A DNA stretch of 64,000 bases from Aedes albopictus (GCF_035046485.1 NC_085138.1:331620421-331684420); one strand, 5' to 3'; numbered from the stretch's first letter, positions 45,083 through 56,890 are shown. Numbers and translations are program-made. Notes: generated by a model not told the origin, from the sequence alone.

Positions 45083-45484
45083 CTATTGTTTTCACATGTT
45101 TTATTTTTCAATTTGTCAATTAACAACATTCTGTGCCATTTAATTAGTTTTTCCAGTTTTGAGACTTCCTCCAGAAGTTCGTTCGGAAATCCCTTCGTTT
45201 GACTTGATAGATAAAATCTATCCCTTTAAAAATAATCTACCAAAAATCCATTCAGAAATTTTGTTTAGGAATATTTTCAGTTTCTCACAGGGATTGATTC
45301 ATAAATTTGACTTGCAATTGCTCCGAAATTTCTCGAGGGATTATTTTAGGAAATCTTGCATGTATTGTTTCTGAAATTTCTGAATGCATTTCTTCAGATA
45401 TCCTTTAGTGATTCTTTTAAAAAGTTTTTAGGAGATTCCTGAAAAAAAAAACTAAGAATTACGGAAGATTTATTTAAAAAATGA

Positions 45485-45679
<195 letters not shown>

Positions 45680-46452
45680 CTTCAGAAACTTCTCCAGTGT
45701 TGCTTCAAAAAATCTTCTAGGAAATGCAAAAGAAATTGTGCCACAAATACCTTTGAAGATATCAGAAATCCTTCAGGAATTCTTCCAGGCATAATTTTAA
45801 AAAACTTTCCAAATTTTCAAATTTTCAAATTTTTTAGAGATTTTTCCAGCAATTAATTTCTAAACTCATTTGTTAAACCTCTAGTGGGTTCCTTTTCAAA
45901 TTCCGCAAACTCTCCAGGAATTCCATATTGAAAGTTTTCCACAGATTCCTGTTGCATTTTTTTTTCAGAATATTTTACATGGATTGCTACGGGAATTCCT
46001 TTACAGTTTTCTTCAGAATTTCCTCTAAGGGGTGCTTCAAAAAGCTCCCTAAAAATATCTCTGGAAAAGCTTCATGGGTTCCCTCAGAAATTCCTGCATG
46101 AATTCTTTCAGAAATCCATGCTAGATTTTTTTAGTAACTCACCCACGGATTCTTTCAGAAATGGTTTCAGCGATTCCTTCAGAAAATCCAAGTGCAAAAT
46201 TTCTCCGGAAATATCTCCAAGGATTTTTAGAATACTTTCCACAGACTTTTTCAGTGATTATCGCAAAGTTTCCTTGAGAAATTGTTCCACGGATTCCTCT
46301 AGAAGTTTCTTTGGAAATTCCCACAGAAATTCTATTTTAATTTGAGGATTGCTTCGAGAAATCTTCTACGGATGCTCTGCAATGTCCCATGGATATCTTC
46401 AGAAATTACTCCAGGAATTTGGTCGTTAAATTATCTTTCAGAAACTGCCCAG

Positions 46453-46735
46453 CCAACTCACGATCGCATATGCTGTTGAATAGGATGCAAAAGTGGAGGC
46501 GATAGGGATGCATGTCTCAAGTAAAATTTTGATGACCCATTAGTCTTGGTAGAGCGCTATCGACTGAAAATTCTTTATAACCGGGGAAGTCGAAAAACTT
46601 CCCCGGTCATTAGTCTTGTAGAGGTTTTGGGGACCGTCATAAAACTTTAAACATAACATAGCTACTTGAGGTACGCACATAGCCTCCACTTCAGCATCCT
46701 AATCTACACCATATACGACGTTGTGTTAGCGTGGT
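46453..46735. mobile_element. MITE inside phrase repeat, with central hairpin
   Basis: 'gaataggatgcaaaagtgg' near 46470 pairs with 'ccacttcagcatcctaatc' near 46686, within longer weak inverted ends. 46580-46607 is a perfect hairpin with an 11-bp stem (accggggaagt). No coding capacity. Confidence 0.6.
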
Positions 46736-47790
46736 CTTCCAGCGGTTTCTTCAGATCCTTCTTCCAGCGATTCTTGAAGAAACTCTTCCAGGCCGTCCTT
46801 CACATATTCCCTCAAGAACTTCTCCAAGAATTCTTTAAGGTAGATTTGCATCGGTTTCTTCAGAACGTCTCTCAAAATTTCTTCGGAGTTTCTATAGAAA
46901 TTCCTTAAGAAATTTTTTCGAGAATTTTTTCATGAATTCTTCCAGTAGTTCTTCCGAAAATCTTCCGGAGATTCCTTCAAAAAAGCTTACAGATCTTCTT
47001 CAAGAAGTTTACCAGGGATTTGTTGAGGAGCAATTGATTCTGGGGGGGGGGGCGGATCATCCAGAAAATCCGGAGATAACTTCTAAATATCTTCCTGAAA
47101 TGTTTCCGGAAATCTCCAAAAAAATCTTTCATGAATTTCTTTTGCAACAATATTTCCTGGCAATTTCTACATGAATTCCTAAAGAAATGTCTCCAGATTT
47201 TTCGGGTATCTTTAGGTCTAGAAGCTAAACAACGTGATTTCTCCAGGTGTTAATACATGAATTCCTTCAAAAATGCTTCCACTGATTGTTCCACGAATAG
47301 TTTCAAAAAGTCCCGCATGAATTTTGGGATTTCTTCAGATATTCCTCCAGAGATTCATCCAAGAATACTTCTTGTTAATTCTACAGGGATTCTACTGGAG
47401 ATTTCTCCAGAAATTTTATCAGCGATACTTTCAAAAAATCCTGCTTCATTCAGAAATTCCTTTAGGGATTTCTTCAAAAATATCTCATGAGATTTCTTCA
47501 TAATTTCTTCAGAAGTATTTTAGCAAGGGATTTGTTAAAAAGTTCTTCTTTGAAGTTGTTCAGAAATTTATTTGTAAGTTTCTTAAAAGTCGTACAGAAT
47601 TCCATAGCAAATTCTTCCAAGAATTCCTTCAGCTATTCCTTCAGCAAATTCTTCAGGGATTCCTACAGAAACTCCTACAAGGATTTTTTTAGAAATAGCT
47701 GCTGCGCTTCCGTCAGATGCATATATCTGGAACTCCTTCAGAGCTGCGTTCAGGAATTGTTTTAGATATTCACTCTGGCTTTTTTTAGAA

Positions 47791-48200
47791 GTTGTGCCAG
47801 CAAAAGCACAAAAGGAAGATTATTGCAGAAATCCTTTGGGGAATTTCTTAAAATAAACAAGAAAAATTGTTTAAAAGGAATCCCTAAAGAAATAATTGAT
47901 GATTTTCTGGAGGGACAAAAAAATCCTGAAGCAATTTCTGAAGTTACCTCTGGACCAATTCCTCAAAGAATGTCTATCGGTGTAAAAATATAATTAATCT
48001 GCTGGAGGATATCTGCAAGTAATTCCATAGAACAAAATGTTTCATAAATTTCTGAAGAGATTCTTGCAGAAATCCGTAAAGAAACGTCAGAAGAAATTTC
48101 TTAAAAATATCTGAGAAAATCCCTGCATATACTGCAAACAAATTTACTTGTAGAATTCTTGAAGAAAAAATCCCTGGAGAAACTTACTGGTGATCCTTGA
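47791..48200. repeat. Phrase-repeat block, purine-rich polarity
   Basis: The polarity flips near 47790, after which 'gaagcaatttctgaag' and 'agaagaaatttctt' forms dominate. Confidence 0.65.
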
Positions 48201-48204
48201 GTCA

Positions 48205-48815
48205 CATACAGAAAAACTTGTAGTTAGAAGACACAGAATGTTGCTAATTGACAAATTGAGGGATGAATTTTTGAAAAAAAAATCGCGTTCTGGTGGGATT
48301 CGAACCCACGACCCCGTATTCGCTAGACCGGTGCTTTAACCAACTAAGCCACAGAACAGGTGATATTTCTGCGGAATAGAAAGCCAAACTGAACCCGAGC
48401 CCTCACCATGAACATTCACTTTTTCAAGAACCATCTCTCTTTCGGCTTAGATGTCAATCCACAACACAGCCTCGTTTGTGCCCAACAACTACAAGTGAGA
48501 GCGTATTATTTTTATTTGAAGCCGAGACTTACTCTCGCACTCCACATACGTAGCCACCAAGCAGTCTGTTAGCTGGTGTCTGATTCAGTATGCATCGAGA
48601 GCTCGGCACGGTCGCACGTTCCACGACCAACTGCGCCGATGACGCCAGGTAGGGTACACTGATATATGTTGCCCTTTACTGGCATTTACCAGATTAGCTG
48701 GTATGTCATAAACATACAGAAAAACTTGTAGTTAGAAGACACAGAATGTTGCTAATTGACAAATTTAGGGATGAATTTTTGAAAAAAAAAATCGCATTCT
48801 GGTGGGTTACCTCTG
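48205..48815. repeat. Tandem repeat unit containing tRNA-like sequence
   Basis: 'cttgtagttagaagacacag' through 'gctaattgacaaatt' and 'gatgaatttttgaaaaaaa' occurs at about 48215 and again at about 48720, an offset of roughly 505 bases. The first copy continues into a complete tRNA-like sequence; the second stops after 'cattctggtggg' and runs straight into phrase repeat. Same family as 44200-45145. Confidence 0.7.
48296..48358 (-). other. tRNA-like sequence 3
   Basis: Minus strand GTTCTG..CAGAAC acceptor pairing is perfect, the D stem GCTT/AAGC and the T stem GTGGG/CCCAC are perfect, and the B box gggttcgaatccc is consensus. The anticodon arm (ccggtctagcgaatacgg) does not fold normally, which argues against a functional tRNA. 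Confidence 0.55.
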
Positions 48816-48999
48816 GAGGAATTCTAAGAATAATTTCAATTACAATATGAAAAGAAATCAGTACAAAAAATCCCAAAAGTGCTACCAGGAGAAATGTTTA
48901 AAAGAAATCCTTCAGAATTCTTTATTCAGGTCAAAGATGCCTGAATATCTGAAAAAAAAGAGATTATTTTTAATTTCTTTTTATTCGTGAATTTTTAAT

Positions 49000-49240
49000 C
49001 AAGGCGAAACTGGAGACATTTCCTAATATTTTGGTTTTGATTTTTCACATGTAGAGTATGGAACAAGGTATCTGCTGATTTTTTCCTGGTGGAAAATGTT
49101 TTTTGTTTTTGCAGAAACAATTCAAAATTATGTTTTTAAATGGTTTCGGCAAAAACAAAAACATTTTCCATCAGGAAAACAATCAAAACACACCTTTATC
49201 CAATCTTTACATGTGTACGAAAACTCCCAACTAACAATTG
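49000..49240. mobile_element. MITE, diverged relative of 58401-58753
   Basis: 'caaggcgaaactgg', 'acatgtagagtatgg' and 'gtggaaaatgtttttt' match the 58.4 kb element; the right side ('tttacatgtgtacgaaaac') matches its far arm. The right end is decayed. Confidence 0.6.
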
Positions 49241-49831
49241 CAATCCACAAACAAGCATGCATGCTGAATTATTGTTTAATAATAGTAATGATAGCTGAAC
49301 TAAAATTATACTGTACATATTACAGAATCGGTATTAACAATGATAATTTAAAACACTTTTCAAGAGTTCAATAAGTTTTCTGTTCAGTACTTACTTCAGT
49401 ATAACTTGCAGTAATTCCTTTACAAAATAGTTTAACAATCTATTTTTCTGCTTCTTGTTCAGTTTATGTACAAATTAGCACATGTTATCGTAAAATGTGT
49501 TTTCCACAAGTCATATAAGCGCTTTCGTTCCATCATACTTCGACTCAGAATACAGAATGAAGAATACGTGTTTTTTTTACTGAACAGCAGTTGAATTAAT
49601 GTGTTGTTCAGTTGTTAACCACAATGGTGTGCCAATTCACCACTGCTGAATAGGAGTCGAAGTGTGGTTACTATTGAACTACAGGAAGTTTATGTTTTGA
49701 TTTGAGTGCTTCAATTCATCATCTCTAGGATGACGCAGATAGGAAGGCATGCGGCTGGCAAATTTATGTGTAATTATTCTTTCATAATTGTTGTTCATAG
49801 CCTAAGTCCCAATCATAAACTCTCGGGGGAA
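49241..49831. other. Unassigned AT-rich stretch
   Basis: No gene, termini or phrase repeat recognised. Confidence 0.35.
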
Positions 49832-49845
49832 TTGAAAAATGTTGT

Positions 49846-50122
49846 CCTCCTCTTCTTGGCGTAACGTCCTCACTGGGACAAAGCCTGCTTCTCAGCTTAG
49901 TGTTCTATGAGCACTTCCACAGTTATTAACTGAGAGCTTCCTCTGCCAATGACCATTTTGCATGTGTATATCGTGTGACAGGCACGAAGATACTCTGTGC
50001 CCAAGGAAGTCAAGGAAATTTCCTTTACGAAAAGATCCTGGACCGACCGGGAATCGAACCCGTCACCCTCAGCATGGTCATGCTGAATACCCGTGCGTTT
50101 ACCGCCTCGGCTATATGGGCCC
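49846..50122 (-). mobile_element. tRNA-derived SINE, second family, minus strand
   Basis: Minus strand begins 'gggcccatatagccgaggcg' (A box within) followed by B box 'gggttcgattccc'. A perfect 14-bp target duplication ttgaaaaatgttgt lies at 49832-49845 and 50123-50136. The body shares some landmarks with Feilai but the head differs. A decayed relative lies at 60945-61065. Confidence 0.9.
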
Positions 50123-50199
50123 TTGAAAAATGTTGTATTTTGTTTATTTTTAATCATTTTTGCCGAAGCTGAATAACAGCTTAACTATGTAATTGTTAA

Positions 50200-50733
50200 A
50201 CACTTTTATCAACAATTTGGAGAATTTCTTCGAAGAATTTCTTGAAAATAGATGAGTTCCTAGAGAAATTCCAAAGGAAAAAACTTGGAGATAATTCTGA
50301 TAATATTCATGAATAAGTTGCTTCTGCAATGTTTACAGAAATACATGAAGAAATTTGTGTACGAACTTCTGTAGAAATCTTTGAGGGAATTTCATGAAGA
50401 ATCCGTAAGGGAATCCCAGGAGGAATTTCTAAAACAGCCCGTGGACTTGTCTCAAGATTAATCTTTTGAGAAATTTCTTGAGAAACTCATGAAGAAGATG
50501 TAGTAATTACAAAAATTCTCTGAATGAACCACTAAAAAATCAAAGAAATACAGGGACATCAATATCGTCTGAAGGGATGCCCGGCTCGTGTCCCAGGAGA
50601 TTATCGTGGAGAATGTTCTAAAGAAGTACATGGGAAGGAATACATTTCAAAAGAATTCTCGGATGAATCTTAAGAAGAATTCTTGCTGAACTCTTGAAAA
50701 TAATTCCTGTAAGAATTACCCTTCGCAAATATT
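50200..50733. repeat. Phrase-repeat block, purine-rich polarity
   Basis: 'gaagaatttcttg', 'ccaggaggaatttc' and similar forms run up to the SINE target site. Confidence 0.7.
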
Positions 50734-50741
50734 GAAGAAAT

Positions 50742-51006
50742 CTTCTTCTTCTTCTGTATGGCTCTACGTCCCCACTGGGACTTGGCCTGCTTCGCTTCAA
50801 CTTAGTGTTCTTTGAGCACTTCCACATTTATTGATTGAAGGCCTTTCTTTGCCTGCCATTGCATGAATTTGTATATTGTGGGGCAAGCACAATGATACTC
50901 TATGCCCAGGGAGTCGATAAAATTTTCCTGACTGGAACGGGAATCGAACCCGCCGTCTCCGAATTGGCAATCCATAGCCTTAACCACTAGGCTAACTGGA
51001 GACCCC
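50742..51006 (-). mobile_element. Feilai-type SINE, minus strand
   Basis: Tail 'cttcttcttctg' at the left, 'gggaatcgaacccgcc' B-box complement and 'gctaactggagacc' at the right. An 8-bp target duplication gaagaaat lies at 50734-50741 and 51007-51014. Confidence 0.88.
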
Positions 51007-51014
51007 GAAGAAAT

Positions 51015-51408
51015 ATAATTCATAAAACTATAATTCATTGATAGGTTTCCCAGTAGAAATTCTCAATTAGACGCAATATTGAGGTCATTTTCATGTGGGC
51101 GTACCAATGGGGAGGTGAAAATTATTAACCATGAGTAACCAGCTCTGATTTAACCATGACAGCACTGGTTTGGAGCCATGGCGTCGAACAAAATCGTATT
51201 GTACTGAGCCATATCCAGTGGTGACAGTCTAAGCAGACTTTCAGGCATGCTGGCCAAAGTGCTTCACTCATCTCGAAAAGTATTTTTTTCCCATTTTGCA
51301 ACCTGTGCCTATTCTCATCCCAATTCCTCCCTTCTCTCTCAAACAGATAATGAAATGGGATTTCATCATGGCTATGTCACAATTGTCATAAAAATGGAGG
51401 AGAACGTA
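51015..51408. other. Unassigned stretch
   Basis: No feature recognised. A 114-codon plus frame starting at 51247 crosses into the shared 216-bp sequence. Confidence 0.35.
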
Positions 51409-51625
51409 TATTGTCGGGCCGCCACCAAACCGGACTTCGCACAATCAAGTTGCGACGCGACCCAACTCGCGACGTTTTTGAATCATGTTAAAAGTAGTGC
51501 GCATCCTTCCCGTTGTTGTCAGCAACACAGCGCACTAGATGCGAAACAGATGCGACACTTGTGGTCCAAGGAAATGGCAATTTTTGATTGAATGTCTGTC
51601 CTGATTCCAACCGGATAGACAATAT
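51409..51625 (+). repeat. 216-bp sequence shared with 8938-9153
   Basis: This is the inverse of the 8.9 kb copy with about ten differences by eye, and the final 60 or so codons stay open in both. The peptides begin at YCRAATKPDFAQ and end MAIFD then stop. The sequence outside the shared part differs between the copies. It could be a dispersed fragment of a host gene or of an unknown element; I do not recognise the peptide. Confidence 0.55.
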
Positions 51626-51727
51626 ATGGTCCAGGAGCAGGCCTTCTATTTAACATCAGAAGCATCCTGAAAATGGATTAACCAAAACCAAACGTTGGTG
51701 ACCACTGCAGTTTCCAGATGTACAAGT

Positions 51728-52209
51728 TAGAGGTGGTCGGGTTTCGGGTTTTCGAACCCGAAACCCGACCCGAACCCGAACCCGACGGGTACGGGTCGGG
51801 TTCGGGCTTGAAATTTAAAAAAAAATCGGGTTCGGGTCGGGTCCGGCTTTGAAAAATTTCAAAACTTTCGGGTACGGGTCGGGTCGGGTTTGAACAAAGT
51901 CGGGTTAAAGTCGGGTTTGATGCCAGTGTAGATAAATCAGTATTCAGAAAAATATGTTATTTGTCATACACGATACATTTAACAATAATTTTTGGACTCG
52001 GGTTTTGGTCGGGTTCATGGAGAAATTTTTTTTTCGGGTTCGGGTCGAGTTCGGGTTTGGTCAACGAAAATTTCTCGGGTTCGGGTCGAGTCCGGGTTTG
52101 ACGAAATCAAAATTTCTCGGGTTCGGGTCGGGTTCGGGTTTTGAAATTGAAAATTTTTCGGGTACGGGTCGGGTTCGGGTCTGAAAAATCTGAAACCCGA
52201 CCATCTCTA
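51728..52209. mobile_element. hAT-type MITE filled with CGGGTT minisatellite
   Basis: Inverted ends TAGAGGTGGTCGGGTTTC and the inverse of GAAACCCGACCATCTCTA, flanked by a perfect 8-bp target duplication gtacaagt (51720-51727 and 52210-52217). Eight-base duplications and a TAGAG-type terminus fit hAT elements. The interior is mostly variants of 'cgggttcgggtcggg' on one strand with an early inverted patch (51757-51790). Confidence 0.85.
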
Positions 52210-52219
52210 GTACAAGTGG

Positions 52220-53385
52220 CCTTCCTCCTAGGTTGTCGACTTGACAGTGAGTGGGACTCCCACCAGCCAAAAAGTTGACGAAGAAAAACTCTACCGAATT
52301 TCGGTTGACACTTTCCACGCTCGCTCGCTCGCTACTCATCCCGAGCGATTTCCAGTCGCAGAGCTTAGCGAAGCGCAAAACTTCTTGAAAAATCGTCTTG
52401 TCCTAGGCCACACGATGAGGAAATAAAAAGGAAAACTCCGCAGCATTGAACTGAACTAAAACAGGACTTTGTGATGATAGGGAATGCGATGTGGTTGCGG
52501 TGATAACAAAATACTGTCAACGAAGACGTCGACGACGACGACGACGAAGACAACGTCTTCGCATTTGGGTTTCGGAGTGATTGGGGCCGAGTGACTGGAG
52601 AGTGTCACCATCGCAACCGGTGCGGTGCAGGGGTGTGCACGGACAGAAGAAGTTGTTCAACCTGCTGAAGTGATGACGGAAGGTGGACTCGGGTTTGGTG
52701 GAAGGATAAAATAAGCTCGTTAATCTTGGTCAATGCTGTGGGAGCCACGGCCGCTGGCAGGCGGAAGAAACTCGGACGGTCAGGTCGGATCGAGTGCTGA
52801 CGGGTGACATTCTCAACCTTACCTGGTGCCAACGTCGTCGCTCGAGAGATGACGGAAACTACTGAGCTGCTAGAGAGGACCGAATCTGACAGCCCCAGAG
52901 TTTGCGTTAGACAGCGGCGATGTGCGGTGTCGTGAAGAATCGTTTAGAGCAGAAGGACGCGATGATGGTTGAAATGTTCTTTTTTCGGTAGCCATCTGCA
53001 GGAAATCACTCTGACAGACAGGGTGGTGCTGGAGTCGCATCATTCGGTGGTATCTCTTGATTGAACCGAACCGGGTGGTGATGATGGAGATGATGCTCAC
53101 CTGCAATGATAGAGAAAATAAATGGGCAAATTATTTTGATGTGTCTGATGGAGGAGTTTTGGGGGAAAGCGAGGGCAAGTAATTTGCAATTTGATTTGAA
53201 ATTGGAAAAAATCCAATTTCGTACAGGATTGTCGTATGACTTTGATTTAACTAAAAAAAATGAAATTGTTTTTTAGCCAGCTTGCAGGATTCGGTAAGAA
53301 GAAAATCGCCATGATTTATTGAGTACATTCTTCTTTTTCTCATTCTTAACTGTCTTTTCATTTTATTTTTGTTATTATTCTTTTC
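52220..53385. other. GC-richer, apparently single-copy island before an exon
   Basis: No repeats apart from a GAC triplet run near 52527-52546. Composition differs from the flanking phrase repeats. Overlapping frames of 60-80 codons occur on both strands without domains. It may include non-coding exon or intron sequence of the gene that owns the exon at 53390. From 53330 a strong pyrimidine tract leads into the acceptor. Confidence 0.45.
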
Positions 53386-53389
53386 ACAG

Positions 53390-53520
53390 CAAAAATTTCT
53401 CGAACTATCGCGTGACATGCACAACTATGTGGATTCCCTCCATGCTCGTGCAGAAAAGAGACAGCAAAGGTTCTTGTTATTTCATAAAATGGCAGAGGGC
53501 GCCCAGTATATGGAACTTCG
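53390..53520 (+). CDS. Candidate internal exon of a host protein-coding gene
   Basis: A long pyrimidine tract ends in ttttcacag at 53389, followed by 131 bases open in the frame starting CAA, then a donor gtaatg at 53521. The 43 encoded residues look like genuine helical protein: KFLELSRDMHNYVDSLHARA, then EKRQQRFLLFHKMAEGAQ, then YMELR. The heptad-like spacing and the LHARAEKRQ segment recall spectrin-repeat or Rho-GEF-associated helical domains, but I cannot name the gene. The exon would start in phase 0 and end after two bases of a codon. It sits just left of a phrase-repeat block and right of a GC-richer island, consistent with a repeat-filled large gene. Neighbouring exons are not visible in the window. 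The donor is not the best match to consensus. Confidence 0.6.
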
Positions 53521-53968
53521 GTAATGGGAGGGATTTAACCTGGTTACTCAAAGTTTCGATATTCCAACGCTTCCATTGGAATGTCATCGATATTCTAAGG
53601 AAACACCTCCATAACTTGTTTTTTTGAGATATTTTTCCAATAATTTCTTTAAAAATTCTTGTAAAAAATGTAAAAAAATACTGCAACGATTTCTTCAAAC
53701 AATTTTTCATAAATTCTTTGAGAAATTCTGGAAGATTCGCTCTAAATTTCAGGAATTACTTTACAAAATGTTCCACGGATTTTTTTAAATTCCTACAAAG
53801 GAATTCATCCAGATTGCTTCAGAAAATCCACTAGAGATTCCTCCAGAAATTTCTAAACGGAATTCTTTGGAAAATCTTTCATGACTTCCTTCCAAAAAAA
53901 CTTCATGTTTTAAGGAAATCCTCTTGAGATTTCTTTTAGAAAATGTTCTCCGGGTTTCTTTCGAAATA

Positions 53969-54183
53969 CAGTAATGTTCCGATTTTATCACGCCCTCCGC
54001 GCGTCAGTCCTTTATTTTTCATTAATTTGCCGTTACATTTCAGTGCAAGTGTTTCCCCTCTGCTTCAAGATGAATGTTGAAGGCTCGTCTTGCGACGTTA
54101 AAAATATTGAAAATGAGTTTAGATTTTGTAGAACATTTAAAAGCAGTTTTTAAAAGGGGCGTGATAAAATCGGAACAACACTG
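53969..54183. mobile_element. 215-bp TA-flanked MITE, copy B
   Basis: Same ends and same length as 40102-40316, with TA at 53967-53968 and 54184-54185. Differences from copy A are scattered substitutions. Confidence 0.85.
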
Positions 54184-56502
54184 TAATCAAAGATTTATGC
54201 TGTGATTCCTCTGGAAAATAAAAAATGAAATCAGAATCCCTTCATAAATTTCCCAAAGTTTCTTTCAGAAATTATTTTATGGATGTTCTAGGATTTTTTT
54301 ACACAGTTTCCGTCAAATGTTTTTTCAAGGATGAAAATTATAAAATTTCTCCAGAAATTTCTTCAATCATTATTTTAGAAAATTTAATTTGAATTCCTTT
54401 CAAAACTGTTTCATAATTTTTTTAAGAAATTCCAACACGAATTCTTACAGAAAATTTTGTATGGGTTTTATCAGTAGTATTTTAATAATTCTATCATTAA
54501 ATCTTGAAAGGATAACTTTAGAAATGTTTCCAACGGTTCCTCCAGGGAGTCATTTAGGTATTCCTCTTAGATTTTTTTTTTTTCGGATAACTATCCGAGG
54601 TCCAAAGTCCAAAGTCTTCCATAGGTTTCTTCAACAGTTCCATCAATGATACTGTCAAAAAATTTTCCAATCATTCTTTTAGACATTTTTTCCAATTTTT
54701 CTTACGAAAATTCCTTCGATGGTTTATTTACAAATTATTCCAATTGTTTTTTTCCTGAAATTATTCCAATGATTCCTTCAGGAATTCTTGTAGTATATCT
54801 TAATTAACGTATTAATAAATTTCTACAGGAACTATTGGAAAACCCCGTAGCAATGACCCCAGTTTATTCTTCTATGATTCTTCTTAAAATTTCTGCATAA
54901 ACAACTACAAAGTTTACTTCAGGAATTCTCGCGGACATTACCCCATGTATCTTCATGGAATTTCTTCCAGGATTTCCTTCAAAGATACCAGGATTCCAGG
55001 AATTTCTTCAGCAAATCCTCCAGAAATTCTGTAAGAAATCTTTGAAACAGTTCTAAACCTTTCTTATGTTCTTTAAAGCATTTCCTCGCGGTATTCCACT
55101 TCGGAATCTTCATGGGATCTCTTCCTTCTTGAGATTCCTCCAGGAACTCCTAACGGGATTCTTCCGGGGTTTGTCTCAGTATCCCGAAGGAATTTCTCCG
55201 GCATTCTTTTAGGGTCTCCTCTCGGTATACCTTCTGGGATTCCTTTTGGGTTTTTCTTAGGAATTACACCCGAGATTCTTCCATTGATTTTTCATCGGAC
55301 TCCGTAAGGCATTTTTCCTGGGAATTCTCCTGGAATTCCTATAAGGATTCCTGCTAGATTCTATCAATGACTCTTGCAGGAATTATTAGTGGAATCCCTA
55401 TAGTAAATTTATTGCTTTGGGTTTTCAAACGGGATTCCTTAAGGGTCATTTTTATTCCGGGCTTTTTTCAGGAAAATATTTCAAGAATACATTTCAAGAT
55501 TTCTCCCAGAATTTCTTCTTTTTTACTTTGGATATTCCAGTCGCGATTAATTAACGAATTCTTTCAATCATTCCTCATGCGGCTCTTTTGGGGATTTCTA
55601 CCAGGATTCTTTCTGAGATTTCTCCAGAAATTTTTCTCTAGGATCCTTCCGCCATTGTTTCAGATTTTTGTTTTGTTTTTTTTTTTACGAATAAACATGG
55701 ATTCTTTCAGGGATCCTTTTAGAAATTTAAATTTAGCCCGTGGTTCTTTCAATCATTTTCCTAGAATTTCTTTAAGGAGTTCATTCCTCCTGAGATTAAT
55801 TTAGTGAATCAGGAACCCGGATTCCTTAATTAATTGCTTTTGGGATTTCTTAATGGAATCATTCAGAGCTTTCTCTTAAGATTCCTACAAGGATTTTTCC
55901 GGCTTTTGTTTTCGGGGTCTTTTCTTGGGTTACTTAATTAATTGTTTATGATTTATTTAGACCTTACTTCAGGAATTCTACCGTCATGCTTCAGGAATTT
56001 ATCCAAAGATTCCTCTCAGAAACTTTGGCAGAAATAACTGCAGAATCTAATATTTAGCATTTTTTAAGGAATTCTGCAAGAAATTATTTTATGATGGCCT
56101 GTAGAAGGTTCTCCAGTTCTTCCAGGTATTCATTCTGTTAATCATTTTTTTTTTCATTTTATTATGATTTTTCCAGAATCTCTTATAATCCTGCAGGATT
56201 TCCTACAAAAATTTCAAAGATTCAAAGATTCTGACTGGAGTAGTGCACAATTACTCCAGTCAGAAATTCCAAGAATTCCTCCAGCAGAGGTATCTCTAGG
56301 TCTTCCAAAAACTCCATCAGAAAATCCTCCAGAGATCCCTCAGAAATTCATCAAGGTATTTCTGTGTGAATTATACCAGCACCTTTGTTTGCAATTTAAA
56401 CAGGGATTTTTGTAGAAATTTTTTAGGAAATTTTTTGGGAGAGGTACCTTGAATAGTTTTTCGTTTTTTCTTCCAGGCATTCATTCAGGTGTTCTCTCAG
56501 AG

Positions 56503-56700
56503 CAGGGATGCCATATATACAGATTTATCTGTATTATACAGACTTTTGAGCTTCCGTACAGATTTTGTTTTATATAAACACAGATTTTTGCGCACGAGGG
56601 GCTTTTTTATTTTTGTACGGATTACAGAATTTTTTACCAAATTTACAGATTTTTGGATAGAGTGATACAGAGTTTTTTTAAAAATCATCTAGCATCATTG
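56503..56700. mobile_element. Small hAT-type MITE, CAGGGATGCC end
   Basis: Starts CAGGGATGCCATATATACAG and ends with a short imperfect inverse (GCATCATTG). Flanks tctcagag (56495-56502) and cctcagag (56701-56708) match at seven of eight bases, fitting a hAT 8-bp duplication. The interior repeats 'acagatttt'. Confidence 0.7.
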
Positions 56701-56890
56701 CCTCAGAGATAACTTCAAAAATGATTTCAGGAATTTTTATCCAGGAACCCCTCTAGAAACTTGTCAAGAATTTCATCTAGAAAACTTTAATTGTATCACC
56801 AGGATTTTTTATGGAACTCCTTCAGACAGTTCTTCGAAGGTTTCTTTAGAAACTCCTTCAATAATTATTTCAATCTTCCAGCATTTTTAG

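Larger units (their letters stand above)
44200..45145. mobile_element. Inverted-repeat element with tRNA-like sequence at both ends
   Basis: 'gctgctaattgacaaattgt' near 44220 pairs inverted with 'caatttgtcaattaacaaca' near 45110, and each end contains a tRNA-like sequence pointing toward its own outer edge. Inner landmarks are 'acgattctgtgg' and 'acagaatcgttac'. The 0.6-kb middle contains a second inverted pair (caaactcatctctcttc near 44803, agagatgagtttgtg near 44928). Confidence 0.6.
53640..56890. repeat. Phrase-repeat block, pyrimidine-rich polarity
   Basis: 'ttcttcagg', 'gattcctcc' and 'aatttcttc' forms throughout; interrupted by MITEs at 53969 and 56503. The 145-codon frame at 55367-55804 is Phe/Leu/Arg/Ile-rich repeat read-through. 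Confidence 0.8.

Noticed and set aside
48296..48358. Functional tRNA gene
   Set aside because: Acceptor, D and T stems are good, but the anticodon arm does not fold and the sequence is part of a dispersed repeat.
53291..53305. Possible 6-base microexon between 'ttgcag' and 'gtaaga' near 53290-53300
   Set aside because: Both signals are short and expected by chance; no supporting context.
55367..55804. 145-codon Phe/Leu/Arg-rich frame
   Set aside because: It lies wholly in phrase repeat; similar strings occur in every block and frame.
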